Shown here one piece after another: positions 54,411 to 63,588 of a stretch of DNA of 64,000 nucleotides. Each line of letters begins with the position of its first letter. Within the stretch, counting starts at the first letter, position 1. This DNA is from Campylobacter concisus (GTDB lineage: Bacteria; Campylobacterota; Campylobacteria; Campylobacterales; Campylobacteraceae): positions 620,001 to 684,000 of the forward strand of contig NZ_PIQS01000001.1 in assembly GCF_003048405.1 (NCBI RefSeq), written 5' to 3'. The position numbers and the translations under genes are program-made. The notes under the pieces were generated by a model. The model worked only from the letters and a program-made list of their open reading frames with translations. It searched no databases and was not told the DNA's origin.

Positions 54411-55912
54411 AACAGACTCTTTTGCGTAAATGTCGTAGTAAAAATAAAAAGTCCAAGCCAAAGCATAACGCTAAGAGCCATAAATTCGGCATAGATTTTA
54501 AACTTTTTTAACTTAATGTTTGTGCTCTCATTTATCTTGGCTCCAAAAACAGCCGCTAAAAATATCACTGCGCTCATGCCAAGCGCCATAAATACGCCAC
54601 TTATAACGCCTGCAAAATAGCTGCCTAGCTCATTTGCTAGCACAAAGACAAGTATCGTGCCAGGACAAGGAATAAGTGCTGCAGCAGCCGCAACCAGCCA
54701 TTCTTCTTTGTTTTTTGGTTTTTTTGTAGTACAGATATTACAGCCACAGTCGCTAGTAAATTTTGTATTTTTACTCAAATTTTGGCTTAAACTTGAGCTA
54801 AAAATATAAAATTTATTTAACTCTTTTTTGCTTGAAAGATAAATTTTGACCTTTTTATAAAGCATAAAAATCGCTACAAAAAAGATAATAACGCCAGAAA
54901 ATGCTGTCGTAGCGCTTGCTGTATCTTTTGTCAGATCACTACTGATCTCACGTAATATCATAAAACTAGCAAGCACAAAAATAAACGCGCCCACAACATG
55001 TAAAAATCCGATCTTTAAAGAGAAGAAAAAGGCTTTGGCGTAGCTTCCACCAGTTGCAGCAAAATAAGAGCTTGTAAGCACCTTGCCATGTCCCGCAGAT
55101 GCAGCGTGTAAAAAGCCATAACCAAATGATATGAGCGCTAAAAATAGCAGGGTTAGCGGACTTTTTTGATCAAAATTTCTTAGAATTTGCTTTAATCTAT
55201 CAAGCATGCTTAGACTTGTTTTTGAAACAAGATCAAACTTAGCTTCATCGATTTTATCGATCTGGCTTAAATTTTCATCTTCAAAATTTACTGAGTTTGG
55301 CTCTTTTAGAAGCTCTTTTAATGCAGGTTTTTCGTTATGAGCTTTGGCTGCAGCCTTACTTGAAAATGTAAAAAATATTAAATTTACATTTGGATTTGGT
55401 ATCGTCCAAAACTGATCTGATACCAAAAATGCGTTGTTTTGCGTAAATTTAAAATTAAAATATCCCTCTTTATCGTCCATTTCGACAGACACCACAAAGC
55501 CATCTTTGATAAGCAAATTTGTCTTAAAACTAACATCAAATTTTAATCTACCCTCATCAAAATAGAGTTTATACTTTTTTAAATTTAACTCAAGCTTCGT
55601 AGCATTTTCATCTTTGTAAAAGTACTCAATATTCGTTAAATAGTGCCTTGGCACAAGATAATCAAGTAAATTTAAGCGGATCTTTTTGATCTCGCTTTCA
55701 TCTATCTTTTCATCCTGATTTAGGTCAAAATTTTGCCTCATAAGCTCTGAGAAATTTTGTGAAAATGTCCATGAAAAAGCAATTGTAGTGATATTGTTTT
55801 CGTTTGAGTCAAATTTTACGCTCACGTGAGCGGTCGGGCTATAAAGCGAGCAAAGAGCACACCCGAAGGCATTTATAGCAAAGAAGCAAATGACAATCAG
55901 GCGTGCTAACAT
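54407..55912 (-). CDS. DUF1007-NicO fusion, putative metal transporter
   Basis: A 501-residue protein. Residues 1-18 are a signal segment; 20-190 form a DUF1007-like periplasmic domain containing DLNQDEKIDESEIKKI, a good EF-hand calcium loop; 255-500 form a NicO/RcnA-type channel with six or so helices, including SFGYGFLHAASAGHGKVLTS (H-x-x-x-G-H-G-K) and AAAALIPCPGTILVFVLA. A cysteine-rich loop (SDCGCNICTTKK) lies between. NicO proteins move nickel or cobalt, but the place inside znu, between znuA and znuC, argues for zinc handling or cross-membrane transport for uptake. Confidence 0.85.
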   Translation of the reverse strand: MLARLIVICFFAINAFGCALCSLYSPTAHVSVKFDSNENNITTIAFSWTFSQNFSELMRQNFDLNQDEKIDESEIKKIRLNLLDYLVPRHYLTNIEYFYKDENATKLELNLKKYKLYFDEGRLKFDVSFKTNLLIKDGFVVSVEMDDKEGYFNFKFTQNNAFLVSDQFWTIPNPNVNLIFFTFSSKAAAKAHNEKPALKELLKEPNSVNFEDENLSQIDKIDEAKFDLVSKTSLSMLDRLKQILRNFDQKSPLTLLFLALISFGYGFLHAASAGHGKVLTSSYFAATGGSYAKAFFFSLKIGFLHVVGAFIFVLASFMILREISSDLTKDTASATTAFSGVIIFFVAIFMLYKKVKIYLSSKKELNKFYIFSSSLSQNLSKNTKFTSDCGCNICTTKKPKNKEEWLVAAAAALIPCPGTILVFVLANELGSYFAGVISGVFMALGMSAVIFLAAVFGAKINESTNIKLKKFKIYAEFMALSVMLWLGLFIFTTTFTQKSLF

Positions 55913-55915
55913 CTT

Positions 55916-56854
55916 TTATAGACTCTTAGCAAAAATTTCTGCTGTTTTTTTCATCTCATCTAGCCAATTTTCCGGTAGCTGATCAATGCTTATAACCTTT
56001 GAGCCAGTCTCTTTTGCCACTAAATTCGCAGCCTTTGTTGGAAACTGTGGAGCTACAAAAATGACCTTTACGCCGTGCTCTTTAGCCTCTTCGATGAGCT
56101 CTTTTAGCTCAGCTGGCTTTGGCTCTTTGCCCTCTATCTCGATGGCAATTTGCTCTAAGTTATAGCGTTTTGCAAAATATCCCCAAGATGGGTGATATAC
56201 GATAAATTCGCGAGTTTTAACATCTTTTAGAGTATTTTTGATAAAGCTATCAAGCTCGTCAAGGCTAGCTTTAAATTTAGCCAAATTCTCCTCATAAAGC
56301 TTTGCATTTTGCGGGAATTTCTCTATTAGCGCCTTTGCTATGTTATCAGCTTGTGTTTTTACTAGGATAGGGTCAAGCCAGATGTGTGGGTCAAGGCCAT
56401 CATGATGATGGTGATGATGCTCGCCAGCTTCGTGGTCATGGTCATGGTGCTCGTGATGCTCATGTTTATGCTCACCCTCATGCTTGTGCTCATGATGTTC
56501 ATGGTGTTCATGATGCTCATGTTCATCGTTCATAGCTATCTTTTCGATACCTTCTTGTGTTTTTACAATGTGTAAATTTTTAAAAGATTTTGAAAAACGC
56601 TCTAGCCAAGTATCTTCAAACTCAATGCCAATAGCAAAGTAAAGCTCGCTCTTTTCAAGCTCCTTCATCTGTTTTGGCTTTGGCTCATAAGTGTGCGGAT
56701 CAGCACCTTTGCCAACCATTGTATTTACACTTAGTGTATCACCAGCGATTTGCTCAACAAAAAATTTTGTAGGCAATATACTAGTCGTAACAACTGGCTT
56801 TGCAAAAAGTGACAAAGCGCAAACTGCTAAAAAAACAAAAATCTTTCTCACCAT
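55916..56854 (-). CDS. znuA: Zinc ABC transporter substrate-binding protein with His-rich loop
   Basis: A 312-residue periplasmic protein of the ZnuA cluster. Signal peptide 1-18, then TTSILPTKFFVEQIAGD, DPHTYEPKPKQM with the first metal His54, and DPHIWLDP with His157. Between them, 111-151 carry 23 His in 41 residues, mostly as HEHH and HDH units, as in zinc-specific members. YHPSWGYFAKRYNLEQIAIE has the third ligand His. ATG 56854 follows AAAGGAGAG; the longer frame from 56980 is rejected. First gene of the operon. Confidence 0.94.
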   Translation of the reverse strand: MVRKIFVFLAVCALSLFAKPVVTTSILPTKFFVEQIAGDTLSVNTMVGKGADPHTYEPKPKQMKELEKSELYFAIGIEFEDTWLERFSKSFKNLHIVKTQEGIEKIAMNDEHEHHEHHEHHEHKHEGEHKHEHHEHHDHDHEAGEHHHHHHDGLDPHIWLDPILVKTQADNIAKALIEKFPQNAKLYEENLAKFKASLDELDSFIKNTLKDVKTREFIVYHPSWGYFAKRYNLEQIAIEIEGKEPKPAELKELIEEAKEHGVKVIFVAPQFPTKAANLVAKETGSKVISIDQLPENWLDEMKKTAEIFAKSL

Positions 56855-56894
56855 CTCTCCTTTATTTGAAAAAATATTGCGGAAGTTTAGCAAA

Positions 56895-56911
56895 TTGCAA
56901 CTTGGTTGCAA
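56895..56911. promoter_or_regulatory. Zur-box-like operator between znuA and the Fur-family gene
   Basis: TTGCAAC-TTG-GTTGCAA is a perfect 7-3-7 inverted repeat, 41 bp before the znuA ATG and 87 bp before the divergent Fur-family ATG. Its position and symmetry suit a metal-responsive repressor controlling znuA and perhaps itself. The link to the neighbouring regulator is inference. Confidence 0.6.
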
Positions 56912-56998
56912 CTTAAAGAACGAAAGCCTAAATATAGTGCTTTTTAAATGAAATTTAAAACTTTTAGCGTTAATATACAAAAAATAAAAAGGGCAAGG

Positions 56999-57358
56999 AT
57001 GAATGCAAGAAATTTCTTAGAAGAGCATAGTATCAAAGCAACTACTTTTCGCATAAAGCTCGTTGAAATTTTGCAAAATGCCAAAACTCCATTAAGCTAT
57101 GATGAAATTTTAGAAAGCCTTAATGCAAATAAAACCACTTTTTATAGAAGCATAGAAATTTTTGAAAAAAAGGGCCTTGTCATAAAAACCGAAAATAATC
57201 ATAAAAGCTACTACGAACTAGCAAATGAGGCAAAAGCGTACTTTATCTGCGATGTTTGTCATAAAGTCACAAACATCGATATGCCTCATCTAAACGTCGC
57301 TAAAAATATAAAAAGTGCCGTGATAAAAGGCGTTTGTGATGAGTGTGATCACGAGTAA
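56999..57358 (+). CDS. Fur-family metal regulator (Zur-like)
   Basis: A 119-residue Fur-fold regulator. The wHTH is in LVEILQNAKTPLSYDEILESLNANKTTFYRSIEIFEKKG (landmark), and the metal part has YFICDVCHKVTNIDMPHLN and VCDECDHE with two C-x-x-C pairs for structural zinc. ATG 56999 has AAAAAGGG upstream; a longer in-frame start at 56948 is possible. Divergent from znuA, so a Zur role controlling zinc uptake is likely. It overlaps the thioesterase 3' end by 10 bases. Confidence 0.82.
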   Translation: MNARNFLEEHSIKATTFRIKLVEILQNAKTPLSYDEILESLNANKTTFYRSIEIFEKKGLVIKTENNHKSYYELANEAKAYFICDVCHKVTNIDMPHLNVAKNIKSAVIKGVCDECDHE

Positions 57359-57741
57359 AGAGCGATTATCTCAGCCGGAATGGCTTTTGGACGATTTGTT
57401 TTTAGATCAACATAAACAAACTCGGTCTTGCCAGTTGCTATTAACTCGTCATCTTTTTTAAACTCAAAATATCTACACGAAGTCGCCTTGCCTTCAGCTT
57501 GTGTGTAAGTATGAATTTCTATCTCGTCCATCAATTTTACGCTTTTTATATATTTGGCTTCATTTTTTCTAATGAGCCAGATCTCGCCTCTTTTATACTG
57601 CGCCTCGACCGTGTCGCCAACCGCTGCAGAGTGCGCAAATGCAGCCTCTTGCATAAGCGTGAAATAATAGACATTGTTCATATGTCCGTGCATATCTATG
57701 GCTTGTGGTGGGATTATTACTTTGTAAATAAAATCTTTCAT
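57349..57741 (-). CDS. Acyl-CoA thioesterase (4HBT, YbgC-like)
   Basis: A 130-residue hotdog-fold protein. IPPQAIDMHGHMNNVYYFTLMQEAAF contains the D-x-x-G-H-x-N-N-x-x-Y active-site pattern (Asp then His; landmark). RYFEFKKDDELIATGKTEFVYVD follows. Likely hydrolyses acyl-CoA or acyl-ACP thioesters; substrate not known. Confidence 0.85.
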   Translation of the reverse strand: MKDFIYKVIIPPQAIDMHGHMNNVYYFTLMQEAAFAHSAAVGDTVEAQYKRGEIWLIRKNEAKYIKSVKLMDEIEIHTYTQAEGKATSCRYFEFKKDDELIATGKTEFVYVDLKTNRPKAIPAEIIALYS

Positions 57742-57787
57742 TTCTGGCCTTTTTTGCTAGAATTATAACCAAAAATAAGGAGCTAAA

Positions 57788-58513
57788 ATGCAAAATTTAT
57801 GGGATAAAAAGGCGTCAAATTATCAAAGGTTTGATGGCAAAGTAAGTGCTATTCAGCAACAAATTTTTGCTAAAGCTTTGTGTTGGGGGGTTGATTTTAG
57901 CGGTAAAGAAATTCTTGATATAGGCTGTGGTACCGGTGTTTGGACGATATTTTTGTCAAAAACTGCAAAAAATATAACTGGCATTGATAGCTCAAAAAAT
58001 ATGATAGAAATTTTAAATGAAGATGCTAAAAGATTTGGGGTGACAAATTTAACTAGCGAGGTTTGCTCGTGGAGAGAATTTAAGCCCGCAAAGCGCTTTG
58101 ATATCGCCATTTGCACGATGAGTCCAGCGATTGCTAGCGATGAAGATTTTGCTAAATTTCATAATATCGCAAAGCAAAAACTCTATCTTGGCTGGGATAA
58201 GCCTAGAAGCTCTGATTTGATTGAGCCATTTTTTGAAAAATTTGGACGCACTCTCTCTCAAAAAAATGTTGTAAATAGGCTTGAAGCGTGGCTAAATGAG
58301 CAAGGCATCGCTTATAAGAGTGAAATTTTAAACGAAACAAGGATCGCAAGACGAAGTGTGCAAGAAGCTGCTGAGAATATCTGCTGGCACCTTGAGATAA
58401 ACGGAGCCAAAAACTACGATGAAAAGGCGGTTTTAGCGATGTTAAAAGAGAGATTTGATGGCGAATTTATAGATGAAAAGATAGAGTCGCAGATGAAGCT
58501 TTTTGTCTTTTAA
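57788..58513 (+). CDS. Class I SAM-dependent methyltransferase
   Basis: A 241-residue methyltransferase: ILDIGCGTGVWTIFLSK (about 41-57) binds SAM, NITGIDSSKNMIEILN is motif II, and FDIAICTMSPAI the motif IV region. The opening WDKKASNYQRFD is common in small-molecule methyltransferases. AATAAGGAGC precedes the ATG. Substrate unknown. Confidence 0.82.
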   Translation: MQNLWDKKASNYQRFDGKVSAIQQQIFAKALCWGVDFSGKEILDIGCGTGVWTIFLSKTAKNITGIDSSKNMIEILNEDAKRFGVTNLTSEVCSWREFKPAKRFDIAICTMSPAIASDEDFAKFHNIAKQKLYLGWDKPRSSDLIEPFFEKFGRTLSQKNVVNRLEAWLNEQGIAYKSEILNETRIARRSVQEAAENICWHLEINGAKNYDEKAVLAMLKERFDGEFIDEKIESQMKLFVF

Positions 58514-58514
58514 G

Positions 58515-59390
58515 CTAGTTTTGACCTAGAGAAAATTTTTTACCAAATTCGCTAAAGATAACTCCAAAGATTATTAAGATCGCGCCAAAAATTTGTATAA
58601 GTGTTAGCTTTTCACCAGCGAAAAAATAGCCAATAAAGCCAGCAGAAACTGGCTCAAGACAGAAAAATAAAGCTGCTTTGCTGGCTGTTGTATATTTTTG
58701 AGCGATGGTTTGTACAAAGTAGCAAAAAATTGTGCCAATAAATGCAGTGATAAAAATTGCTATAAAAAATTCCCTATCGTAATTTGGCACCACACTACCT
58801 TCAATAAACGCAAAGATAAATGAGAGTAAAGAGACGGTAAGAAATACCACAAATACAAGCAAATAAAGCTCACATTTTCTTACAAAGTGGCCATTTAAGC
58901 TCGTGTAAAGTGCGTAAAATATGGCACAAAGTAGGGCAAGTGCCTCGCCAGCTCCTAAAGTAAGAGTGGCTCCACTTAAAAGCCAAAGCCCAAAAATAGC
59001 AATAAGCGCACCAAAAATAGCAAAAACGGTTATTTTATTTTTAAAAATGAGTGCTGTCATAAAAGGCACAATCACACATTCAAGCCCTGTAATAAAAGCA
59101 ACACTTGAGCTAAAAGTAAGCTTTAGAGCGTAAGTTTGAGCAACAAACGAGCCAAAGAGAACTACGCCAAGGATAGTGCCATAAACCACACTTTTTTTAT
59201 CAAAAATTTTAGAAAATTTAAATGCTATAAGTCCCATAAAGATAGCCGAGAGAAAAAACCGGCAAAAGAGCATGACAAAGACGCCATTTGTCTTTAGCGC
59301 GTTTGCCATAGGTAAAAACGTAGTGCCCCAAACGATGGCAACTACGATGAGTGCGATGTCGGCTTTGTTTTGCGCGCTTAAATTTTTCAT
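58515..59390 (-). CDS. EamA/DMT family transporter
   Basis: A 291-residue protein with ten hydrophobic helices in two EamA repeats. ALIVVAIVWGTTFLPMANAL opens it, LEPVSAGFIGYFFAGEKLTLIQIFGAILIIFGVI closes the second repeat (landmarks). Such proteins usually export amino acids or other metabolites. It overlaps the DUF4197 gene by four bases. Confidence 0.9.
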   Translation of the reverse strand: MKNLSAQNKADIALIVVAIVWGTTFLPMANALKTNGVFVMLFCRFFLSAIFMGLIAFKFSKIFDKKSVVYGTILGVVLFGSFVAQTYALKLTFSSSVAFITGLECVIVPFMTALIFKNKITVFAIFGALIAIFGLWLLSGATLTLGAGEALALLCAIFYALYTSLNGHFVRKCELYLLVFVVFLTVSLLSFIFAFIEGSVVPNYDREFFIAIFITAFIGTIFCYFVQTIAQKYTTASKAALFFCLEPVSAGFIGYFFAGEKLTLIQIFGAILIIFGVIFSEFGKKFSLGQN

Positions 59391-60136
59391 TTAAGGATCG
59401 AGTCAAGTACCTTTTTGCCGCTATCTAGGCTAAAGCCGCTTCTTAGCCCCTTTTCTTTCTCGCTCATTATGTTAAATAACCCATCTAACGTCTTTCTTGT
59501 GATATATGCGTTTAGATCCTCGCCGTCATCTGGCACATACTCACTTGCACCTAAATTTTTAGCTAGGCTCTTTACTGATTTTATAGTTTCATTATTTTTT
59601 GCTGAGCTACCAATGAAAGAATTTAGCCCATTATAGGCAGTCGCGAAGCTATTTTCGCTCATCATTTTTTCAATTATCGGAGTAAATGCCGCCTTTAGCT
59701 TTTGGCTGGAGCTTTGCTGCAAATACTTCGTAACGCTGTCGCTGCCACCATTAAAGAGCTTTTTGATATCAGCCTCGCTCATATTTTTTATGCTTTCGCT
59801 AAAAATTTCAGCAGCCTTTGGTACGGCTGTGGTCGCGGCGTTGTTTATCGACTTGCTAAGGTCCTGCGCCCACTTCTCGCCACCTACTTTTTTGGCTAAA
59901 TTTGATGCCATTTCAAGGCTTTTTGGAAGTGGAATTTTGGCCGTAGCATTGTTTATAAAGCCATCTTTTGAAAGCTCGCTAACAGCGGCATTTAGCGCCT
60001 CGCTAACTAGGCTTTTATAGTCGCCACTTGATGCGTGAGTGGCGATTTTAACGCCTTTATTTATCATATCGTCCATGCTTGCGGCTTGTAAATTTAAAGC
60101 AAGCGCGCCACAAAGAATAACAAGAGATCTTTTCAT
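59387..60136 (-). CDS. DUF4197 family exported protein
   Basis: A 249-residue protein with a signal peptide (1-19, ending LQA). ALNAAVSELSKDGFINNATAKIPLPKSLE, MSEADIKKLFNGGSDSVTKYLQ and YITRKTLDGLFNIMSEKEKGLR (landmarks) fit DUF4197, a helical periplasmic or lipoprotein-like family of unknown role. Co-transcribed with the EamA gene. Confidence 0.85.
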   Translation of the reverse strand: MKRSLVILCGALALNLQAASMDDMINKGVKIATHASSGDYKSLVSEALNAAVSELSKDGFINNATAKIPLPKSLEMASNLAKKVGGEKWAQDLSKSINNAATTAVPKAAEIFSESIKNMSEADIKKLFNGGSDSVTKYLQQSSSQKLKAAFTPIIEKMMSENSFATAYNGLNSFIGSSAKNNETIKSVKSLAKNLGASEYVPDDGEDLNAYITRKTLDGLFNIMSEKEKGLRSGFSLDSGKKVLDSILK

Positions 60137-60244
60137 CTTCTCTCCTTTTTTAAATTTAAAGCAAAATCATACAAAAAATATCTAAACACTTAAAATAAAT
60201 TTAATCTTTTTGCACTAGAATTTACCCTTTTTTAAAGGAAGACT

Positions 60245-60805
60245 ATGCAACTTTTACTTCTTAGCTTCGCTCTTAGTATGGACAGTGCGGCACTAAATAT
60301 GGCAAATGGCGCAAGGTATAAAAATTTAGCTCTTAATAAAATTTTATTTATTGCTTTTATACTTGGTTTTTTTCAGTTTCTTATGCCGCTTCTTGGCTAT
60401 CTTTTAGGTGTTAGTTTTGCAAAATTTATAAGCTCGGTTGATCATTTCATTGCATTTTTTATACTTTGCTTTCTTGGTTTTAGAATGTTTAAAGAAGCCT
60501 GTAGCAAAGAGGAGTGTGAGTATCTTAAGATAGGATTTAAGACCATTTTGTATGGGGCATTTGCCACTAGTATAGACGCTCTTGCCGTTGGCGTCACACT
60601 TAGCTTTGAAGAGATAAATATCTTTCAAAGCTCGCTCATCATCGGTGTAGTCTGCTTTGCATTAAGTTTGATTGCTTTTTATATAGGTAAATTTATGGGT
60701 GAAATTTTAGAAAAAAAGGCGCTCTTTTTGGGAGGAGCGATATTAATTTTTCTAGGTTTTAAAATTTTAATAACGCATTTAATTGAGAACGGCACAGTTC
60801 AATAA
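60245..60805 (+). CDS. mntP: MntP-type manganese exporter
   Basis: A 186-residue inner-membrane protein of six helices. [22 protein letters not shown] and [18 protein letters not shown] are the two conserved Asp-containing repeats of Mnt[17 protein letters not shown] closes it. MntP exports manganese in E. coli; here metal choice is inferred. AAAGGAAG precedes the ATG. Confidence 0.88.
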   Translation: MQLLLLSFALSMDSAALNMANGARYKNLALNKILFIAFILGFFQFLMPLLGYLLGVSFAKFISSVDHFIAFFILCFLGFRMFKEACSKEECEYLKIGFKTILYGAFATSIDALAVGVTLSFEEINIFQSSLIIGVVCFALSLIAFYIGKFMGEILEKKALFLGGAILIFLGFKILITHLIENGTVQ

Positions 60806-60888
60806 AAATTTAAAATAACAATTAAAAATAATATTTAAGATTAACTATATTTTAAAGCTTATATGGATAAGATTTTGATTTTTAGAAG

Positions 60889-60963
60889 TGGTGACCCATA
60901 CGAGACTCGAACTCGTGTTACCGCCGTGAAAGGGCGATGTCCTAACCGCTAGACGAATGGGCC
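60889..60963 (-). tRNA. tRNA-Glu (anticodon TTC)
   Basis: A complete 75-nt cloverleaf on the minus strand: acceptor GGCCCAT with ATGGGTC, anticodon arm with loop TTTCACG (TTC), T-arm ACGAGTTCGAGTCTCGT and encoded CCA. It reads GAA/GAG. Confidence 0.96.
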
Positions 60964-60985
60964 ACATGTCGGTTATGAAGTTGGG

Positions 60986-60991
60986 ATTATA
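60986..60991 (-). promoter_or_regulatory. -10 box of tRNA-Glu
   Basis: On the minus strand TATAAT followed by CCCAA lies 22 bp before the tRNA. The same TATAATCCCAA string precedes tRNA-Val. Confidence 0.6.
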
Positions 60992-61031
60992 TTTCTTTTA
61001 TACTTAATTTTAGATTAATAAGGAAAAATTT

Positions 61032-61502
61032 TTGAAAAAAATTTTATTTATTTTGTTGTCTGTTTTTATTTTTACAGGTTGCGTGGCTACCAAAACGCCG
61101 CAAAATTCACAAGCTTTTCAAGTTACTTTATTTTCTCCGATGATCAAGATAAATGACGTTGGATTTTTCCATAAATATAAAAATGAGCTAAATTTGCAAA
61201 TTTATAGTTCTGGCGTAAACACCGCAAACATAAGCATAAGAGATAAAATTTGCATAAATAGCGCTTGTTTTAACAAGACTGAGTTTAATGAGAAATTTTT
61301 TCTAGCCCCGCATTATGAGAGCCTTTTTGAAGAAATTTTGCAAAAAGAAAAGATTTACGACGGCAAAGGCTTGATAAATACGGAGTGTGGTTTTAGTCAA
61401 GATCTAAGTTCATATTTTATAAAATACGAGGTTTGCGACAACTACGTCAAATTTATAGATAGCAAAAACAAAATAAGAGTTATAATAAAAGAGTTAAAAT
61501 GA
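61032..61502 (+). CDS. Small lipoprotein of unknown function, TTG start
   Basis: A 156-residue protein with a lipoprotein signal: [16 protein letters not shown], with lipobox F-T-G-C at Cys17. The mature part has five more cysteines ([23 protein letters not shown]) that could form disulfides. TTG at 61032 has AAGGAAAA upstream. It overlaps nfo by four bases. I do not recognise the family. Confidence 0.75.
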   Translation: MKKILFILLSVFIFTGCVATKTPQNSQAFQVTLFSPMIKINDVGFFHKYKNELNLQIYSSGVNTANISIRDKICINSACFNKTEFNEKFFLAPHYESLFEEILQKEKIYDGKGLINTECGFSQDLSSYFIKYEVCDNYVKFIDSKNKIRVIIKELK

Positions 61503-62350
61503 GATACATCGGAGCTCACGTAAGTGCGGCTGGAGGCGTGTTTAACGCTCCGTTAAATGCTGCAAAAATAGGAGCAAATGCTTTTGCGCTTTTTACAAAA
61601 AATCAACGCCAGTGGAATGCAAAAGAGCTAAGTGCTAGCGAAATAGAGCAGTTTAAAGAAAATCTAAAAATTTCTGGCATAAGCACAAAGCATGTTTTGC
61701 CACACAGCAGTTACTTGATAAATTTAGGCCATCCAGATGAGGAGGCAAGAGCAAAGTCACTTGAAGCCTTTATAGATGAGATAGATCGCGCCAGTAAGCT
61801 TGGGCTAGAGCTTTTAAATTTTCATCCAGGCTCACATCTAAAACAAATAAGCGAAAAAGAGTGCTTAGATAATATCACAAACTGCATGAACGTGGCACTT
61901 AAACGCACAAGCGGTGTAAAGCTAGTCATCGAAAATACAGCTGCACAAGGCTCAAATTTAGGCTTTAGTTTTAAGCAGATTGCTTATTTGATAGAGCGAG
62001 TAGACGATGAGAGTAGGGTTGGTGTTTGCTTTGATACCTGTCACGCATTTGCTGCTGGATATGATCTAAGAAGTAAAGAGGCCTACGATAAGACGATGGG
62101 AGAATTTGATGCGATCATCGGCTATAAATTTTTATCTGGCATGCATTTAAATGATGCAAAATTTGGGCTTGGCTCGAAAAAAGATAGACATGAGAGTCTT
62201 GGCAAGGGTGAGCTTGGATTTAGTGCTTTTAAAAATATAATAAATGATGATAAAATAGGCGAAATTCCTTTAATATTAGAGACGATTGACGAGAGTATTT
62301 GGGAAGAAGAGATAAAAATTCTAAGAAATTTCGAAAAGGAAAAACTATGA
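61499..62350 (+). CDS. nfo: Endonuclease IV
   Basis: Nfo is a zinc-dependent AP endonuclease. The 283-residue barrel has [80 protein letters not shown] and [11 protein letters not shown], together the three AP-nuclease-2 signatures and zinc ligands (landmarks). Confidence 0.97.
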   Translation: MRYIGAHVSAAGGVFNAPLNAAKIGANAFALFTKNQRQWNAKELSASEIEQFKENLKISGISTKHVLPHSSYLINLGHPDEEARAKSLEAFIDEIDRASKLGLELLNFHPGSHLKQISEKECLDNITNCMNVALKRTSGVKLVIENTAAQGSNLGFSFKQIAYLIERVDDESRVGVCFDTCHAFAAGYDLRSKEAYDKTMGEFDAIIGYKFLSGMHLNDAKFGLGSKKDRHESLGKGELGFSAFKNIINDDKIGEIPLILETIDESIWEEEIKILRNFEKEKL

Positions 62351-63576
62351 AAAAAGCGCTATTAAGCATTATTATGGCATCTACTTTGCTAAATGCTGGA
62401 GGTTATAAGGTCCCTGAGCAAAGTGCTGATTCTTTAGGGCTTGCTGCTAGTAACGTAGCCTTTAGTTTTGGGGCTGATGCGGCGTATTTTAACCCTGCAA
62501 ATATGATGTTTTTAGATGGACGCCATCACATAGAAAGTACCCTTGGCTGGTTTCATATAAATAAGCTTGAGTTTAAAAGTGATAGTGGCAAAAGCTATAG
62601 ATCAGAAAAATTTGACTCGCTAGCTGGTACATTTAGTTTTGTAACGCCAGAAATTTATGAAAACTGGAAATTTGGTTTAGCTCTTGCCGTTCCTGCTGCT
62701 GTTGGTGTATCATGGGAGGATCCAGCTACTGCATTTACCGCTAAAAGGTTTAAGCTACAAGTTGTTGAGTTAAATCCAACCGTAGCTTACCGCATAAACG
62801 ATAAACTTGCCATTGCTCTTGGTGCTAGAGGTGTTTACACCAAAGGTAAGATAGCAAGTGACTTTGGACGAATAGGCTACAGAGAGATAAAAGGCGATGG
62901 TATGGGTTATGGCTACAATGTTGCGCTTACTTATAGACCTATTGAGGATTTGAGCTTTGCTGTTACTTACCGCTCAAATGTAAATTTAGAACTTAAAGGC
63001 CATACAGATGCTGATTTTAACGGAGCGCTATCTCCTATAAGCTATCATGGCAAAACAAAAGTCGAGATCCCGCTTCCTGCTCAGCTTGTACTTGCAACTG
63101 GATATAAATTTAGTGATCTAACCGTTTTGCTAGCTTTTGAGAGGACGTATTGGTCTAAATTTAAAGGCTATGACTTTGAATACATGGATAAAGGTCCAGC
63201 TCACTCGCATCCGGCTTTTGCAAGATTTATGGATGATCCAGTCATTAAAAATGCAAAAGATACGAATACATATAGACTAGGTCTTGCCTATGACGTAAAT
63301 GAAAAATTTAGGCTAATGGCTGGCTTTGCCTATGATGAAGACATTACAAGTAGCAAGCATACTGGCTTAGAGCTTCCAAATACTACATCTAAGGTATATT
63401 CTTTTGGAGTAAATTATAAATTTACACCAAATCTTGAAATAGCACTTGGATATGTTTATCAACACCGTGATAAGAAGCGTGCAACAAGTATTTCAACAGC
63501 TAATGGAAAAATGTCAGGGGAATTTGATACTGGTACGATCCAAATTCTTGGTACGACTTTTAAATATACATTTTAG
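62347..63576 (+). CDS. FadL/TodX-type outer-membrane transport protein
   Basis: A 409-residue outer-membrane beta-barrel. Signal peptide 1-17, then [23 protein letters not shown] with the N-A-x-x-N-P-A pattern in [13 protein letters not shown], as in FadL. The last residue is Phe (TFKYTF), typical of Omp85-inserted barrels. It should import long-chain fatty acids or other hydrophobic compounds, fitting the acyl-CoA synthetase gene that follows. ATG 62347 follows AAAAGGAAA and overlaps the nfo stop by four bases. Confidence 0.93.
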   Translation: MKKALLSIIMASTLLNAGGYKVPEQSADSLGLAASNVAFSFGADAAYFNPANMMFLDGRHHIESTLGWFHINKLEFKSDSGKSYRSEKFDSLAGTFSFVTPEIYENWKFGLALAVPAAVGVSWEDPATAFTAKRFKLQVVELNPTVAYRINDKLAIALGARGVYTKGKIASDFGRIGYREIKGDGMGYGYNVALTYRPIEDLSFAVTYRSNVNLELKGHTDADFNGALSPISYHGKTKVEIPLPAQLVLATGYKFSDLTVLLAFERTYWSKFKGYDFEYMDKGPAHSHPAFARFMDDPVIKNAKDTNTYRLGLAYDVNEKFRLMAGFAYDEDITSSKHTGLELPNTTSKVYSFGVNYKFTPNLEIALGYVYQHRDKKRATSISTANGKMSGEFDTGTIQILGTTFKYTF

Positions 63577-63588
63577 TTAGGGTCAATA

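Noticed and set aside
56384..56575. Met/Val-rich open frame on the plus strand, and a possible CRISPR-like repeat
   Set aside because: It is the antisense of the His-rich codons of znuA; the repeats are imperfect 9-bp units with no spacers.
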